Source: Pseudoalteromonas sp. Z1A8 (GTDB taxonomy: Bacteria; Pseudomonadota; Gammaproteobacteria; Enterobacterales; Alteromonadaceae). Taken from it: a stretch of DNA of 64,000 bases. The notes below the pieces were generated by a model, which was not told the DNA's origin, ran no database searches, and saw only the letters and a program-made list of their open reading frames with translations. The stretch lies in assembly GCF_011378855.1 (NCBI RefSeq), contig NZ_WTLB01000008.1, positions 1-64,000 of the forward strand, read 5' to 3'. The translations under genes were made by a program, and so were the position numbers. Positions within the stretch are counted from its first letter, which is position 1. Every line of letters begins with the position of its first letter. This document shows positions 62,918 through 64,000 of this stretch, piece after piece.

Positions 62918-64000
62918 ATGAGTAAATGCGTTAATGGGATCATTAGTTGCTTTGTAGTTTTAATAACTATTCTAAGTTGCCAAGTAGGCGCACAAGTAAA
63001 ACGTTTATCCCCAAGCGAAGGCTTATCGCAAAGCTACGTCAATACTATGCTTATCGACACTAATGGTTACCTTTGGCTTTCTACTGAGGCAGGGCTTAAT
63101 CGTTATGATGGCTATCAAGTTATTCCAATAAACGGTCCTAATGGTGAATTAGAAGAAGCGATCATTGATCGTATTTACCAAGACCCCCAAGGACACATTT
63201 GGATAGCCTCTTTACTTGCAGGACTATTTAGGTACGACCCCGTAACAGATTCATATCAGCAGTTTTTAGAAAAACCCACCAGTGAAGAAGAAATTATCAA
63301 TCAGTCTGTTTTTAGTATGGTGGCCGTTGATAAAAAAACACTGTGGATTGGACGCGGGCGCGACTTTGCAAAGCTTGATATAGCAACCGGAAAAATCACA
63401 ACTATTTTTGAGCTGCCCGCTAAATATAAAAATACCCTGGTAAGAAAGTTATTTGCCTACAATGGTTATATATTTATAGGTACCAGCCATGGTGCGTATG
63501 TATTTGATATTACCACAGAGCAAGTTAGACCTCTACAGCACTTAAAAGGTGAGGCTGAGCATATTTACCAAAATAATGTTAAGTCGTTCGCACTCAGTGA
63601 AAATAAAAAGTTATTAGTTGGGGCTGTACAAGGTTTATACGAAGTTGATATTAGTAACTTATCAAAAATGTTTGAACGCCCAGATTTACCTTTTAAAAGT
63701 AAAGTATTACTCAATGATTTAAATGTGTGGAGCATAGTAAACGAACACGGAAAAATAGATTTAGCCACAGATAAAGGCTTGTTTAAATTTGATTTAAGCA
63801 CCGGAGAAATGATCAAAAATACCCGAATAGCCCAAAGTAAGTACACACTTGCTGATACCAGTATTATTGATATGGCTAAAGATAAATCGGGTGGTACGTG
63901 GGTTGCGACTAAAACTGATGGTGCATTTTACTTATCTCACGACAGCTATCATTTCAATAATGTCGATGGCACTTTGCTCGGAGGCGATGGTTTATCGCAT
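62918..64000 (+). CDS. Two-component-propeller sensor protein, 5' part (runs off right edge)
   Basis: The frame is open from ATG 62918 to the window end, about 361 residues. A signal peptide or signal anchor (about 1-26, ending VGA) leads into regulatory beta-propeller repeats, each with a short block such as SYVNTMLIDTNGYLWLSTEAG, NRYDGYQV, YQDPQGHIWIAS, GLFRYDP and KTLWIGRG. This is the Reg_prop pattern of hybrid two-component systems and of Pseudoalteromonas GGDEF proteins. The output domain (kinase, GGDEF or HTH) lies beyond the window. It probably senses a polysaccharide or oligosaccharide in the periplasm. Confidence 0.85.
   Translation, partial: MSKCVNGIISCFVVLITILSCQVGAQVKRLSPSEGLSQSYVNTMLIDTNGYLWLSTEAGLNRYDGYQVIPINGPNGELEEAIIDRIYQDPQGHIWIASLLAGLFRYDPVTDSYQQFLEKPTSEEEIINQSVFSMVAVDKKTLWIGRGRDFAKLDIATGKITTIFELPAKYKNTLVRKLFAYNGYIFIGTSHGAYVFDITTEQVRPLQHLKGEAEHIYQNNVKSFALSENKKLLVGAVQGLYEVDISNLSKMFERPDLPFKSKVLLNDLNVWSIVNEHGKIDLATDKGLFKFDLSTGEMIKNTRIAQSKYTLADTSIIDMAKDKSGGTWVATKTDGAFYLSHDSYHFNNVDGTLLGGDGLSH

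Overview
The window looks like a chromosomal segment of a marine gammaproteobacterium of the Pseudoalteromonas type. The basis is an AT-rich genome, gammaproteobacterial housekeeping genes (ispB, rplU-rpmA-obg, slmA, coaBC-radC-rpmB-rpmG, rapA, a long-form purC, family II ppaC), and small families I associate with Alteromonadales (DUF3718, DUF3192, DUF3034, DUF3283). The assignment is inferred from protein resemblance, without any database search. No tRNA, rRNA or CRISPR array was seen. The only mobile-element gene is the 3' part of an IS4-type transposase at the left edge.

Layout. 1-7000: IS4 transposase end, ispB, the ribosomal/GTPase cluster rplU-rpmA-obg, folA, a DUF3718 protein, galU and a peroxiredoxin. 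7022-12345: a secreted subtilase with two PPC domains, a HI0933-type flavoprotein, and a small AT-rich accessory patch (a DUF4238 gene plus a 5'-less gene remnant) lying against a transcription terminator. 12371-22761: a seven-gene sugar cluster. 22831-31646: S9 peptidase, slmA, coaBC, radC, rpmB-rpmG, ppaC and mutM. 31748-35277: a four-gene operon with an ABC exporter-like pair, a DUF3299 protein and a CDP-glycerol-transferase-like protein. 35456-44843: purC; an overlapping operon of cupredoxin, GGDEF/EAL protein, DUF3034 outer-membrane protein and lipoprotein globin; a capsule-synthesis-like gene with a sulfurtransferase; and fbp. 44998-64000: metalloprotease, YggN-like protein, rapA, a PIN-PhoH ATPase, a tripartite hybrid kinase with a diguanylate cyclase response regulator, a 2-hydroxyacid dehydrogenase, an acyltransferase, several small proteins and the start of a propeller-type sensor.

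The most coherent system is the cluster at 12371-22761. A minus-strand operon encodes a mannosylglycerate-hydrolase-like GH63 enzyme, a PfkB fructokinase and an AGE-family mannose isomerase-like protein. The divergent plus-strand genes encode a TonB receptor, a sodium:solute symporter, a glycerate 2-kinase and a ROK regulator. Together they form a closed route from mannosylglycerate (the red-algal solute digeneaside): import, hydrolysis to mannose and glycerate, mannose to fructose to fructose-6-phosphate, and glycerate to 2-phosphoglycerate. A palindrome in the divergent promoter region is a candidate operator.

The second system worth attention is the overlapping cupredoxin / c-di-GMP enzyme / DUF3034 / lipoprotein-globin operon at 36682-40891, which looks like an envelope redox- or gas-sensing module wired to cyclic di-GMP. 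Many genes end at clear intrinsic terminators, several of them bidirectional between convergent genes. The rplU and rpmB promoters share a 17-bp spacer and a GC-rich discriminator typical of stringently controlled promoters.
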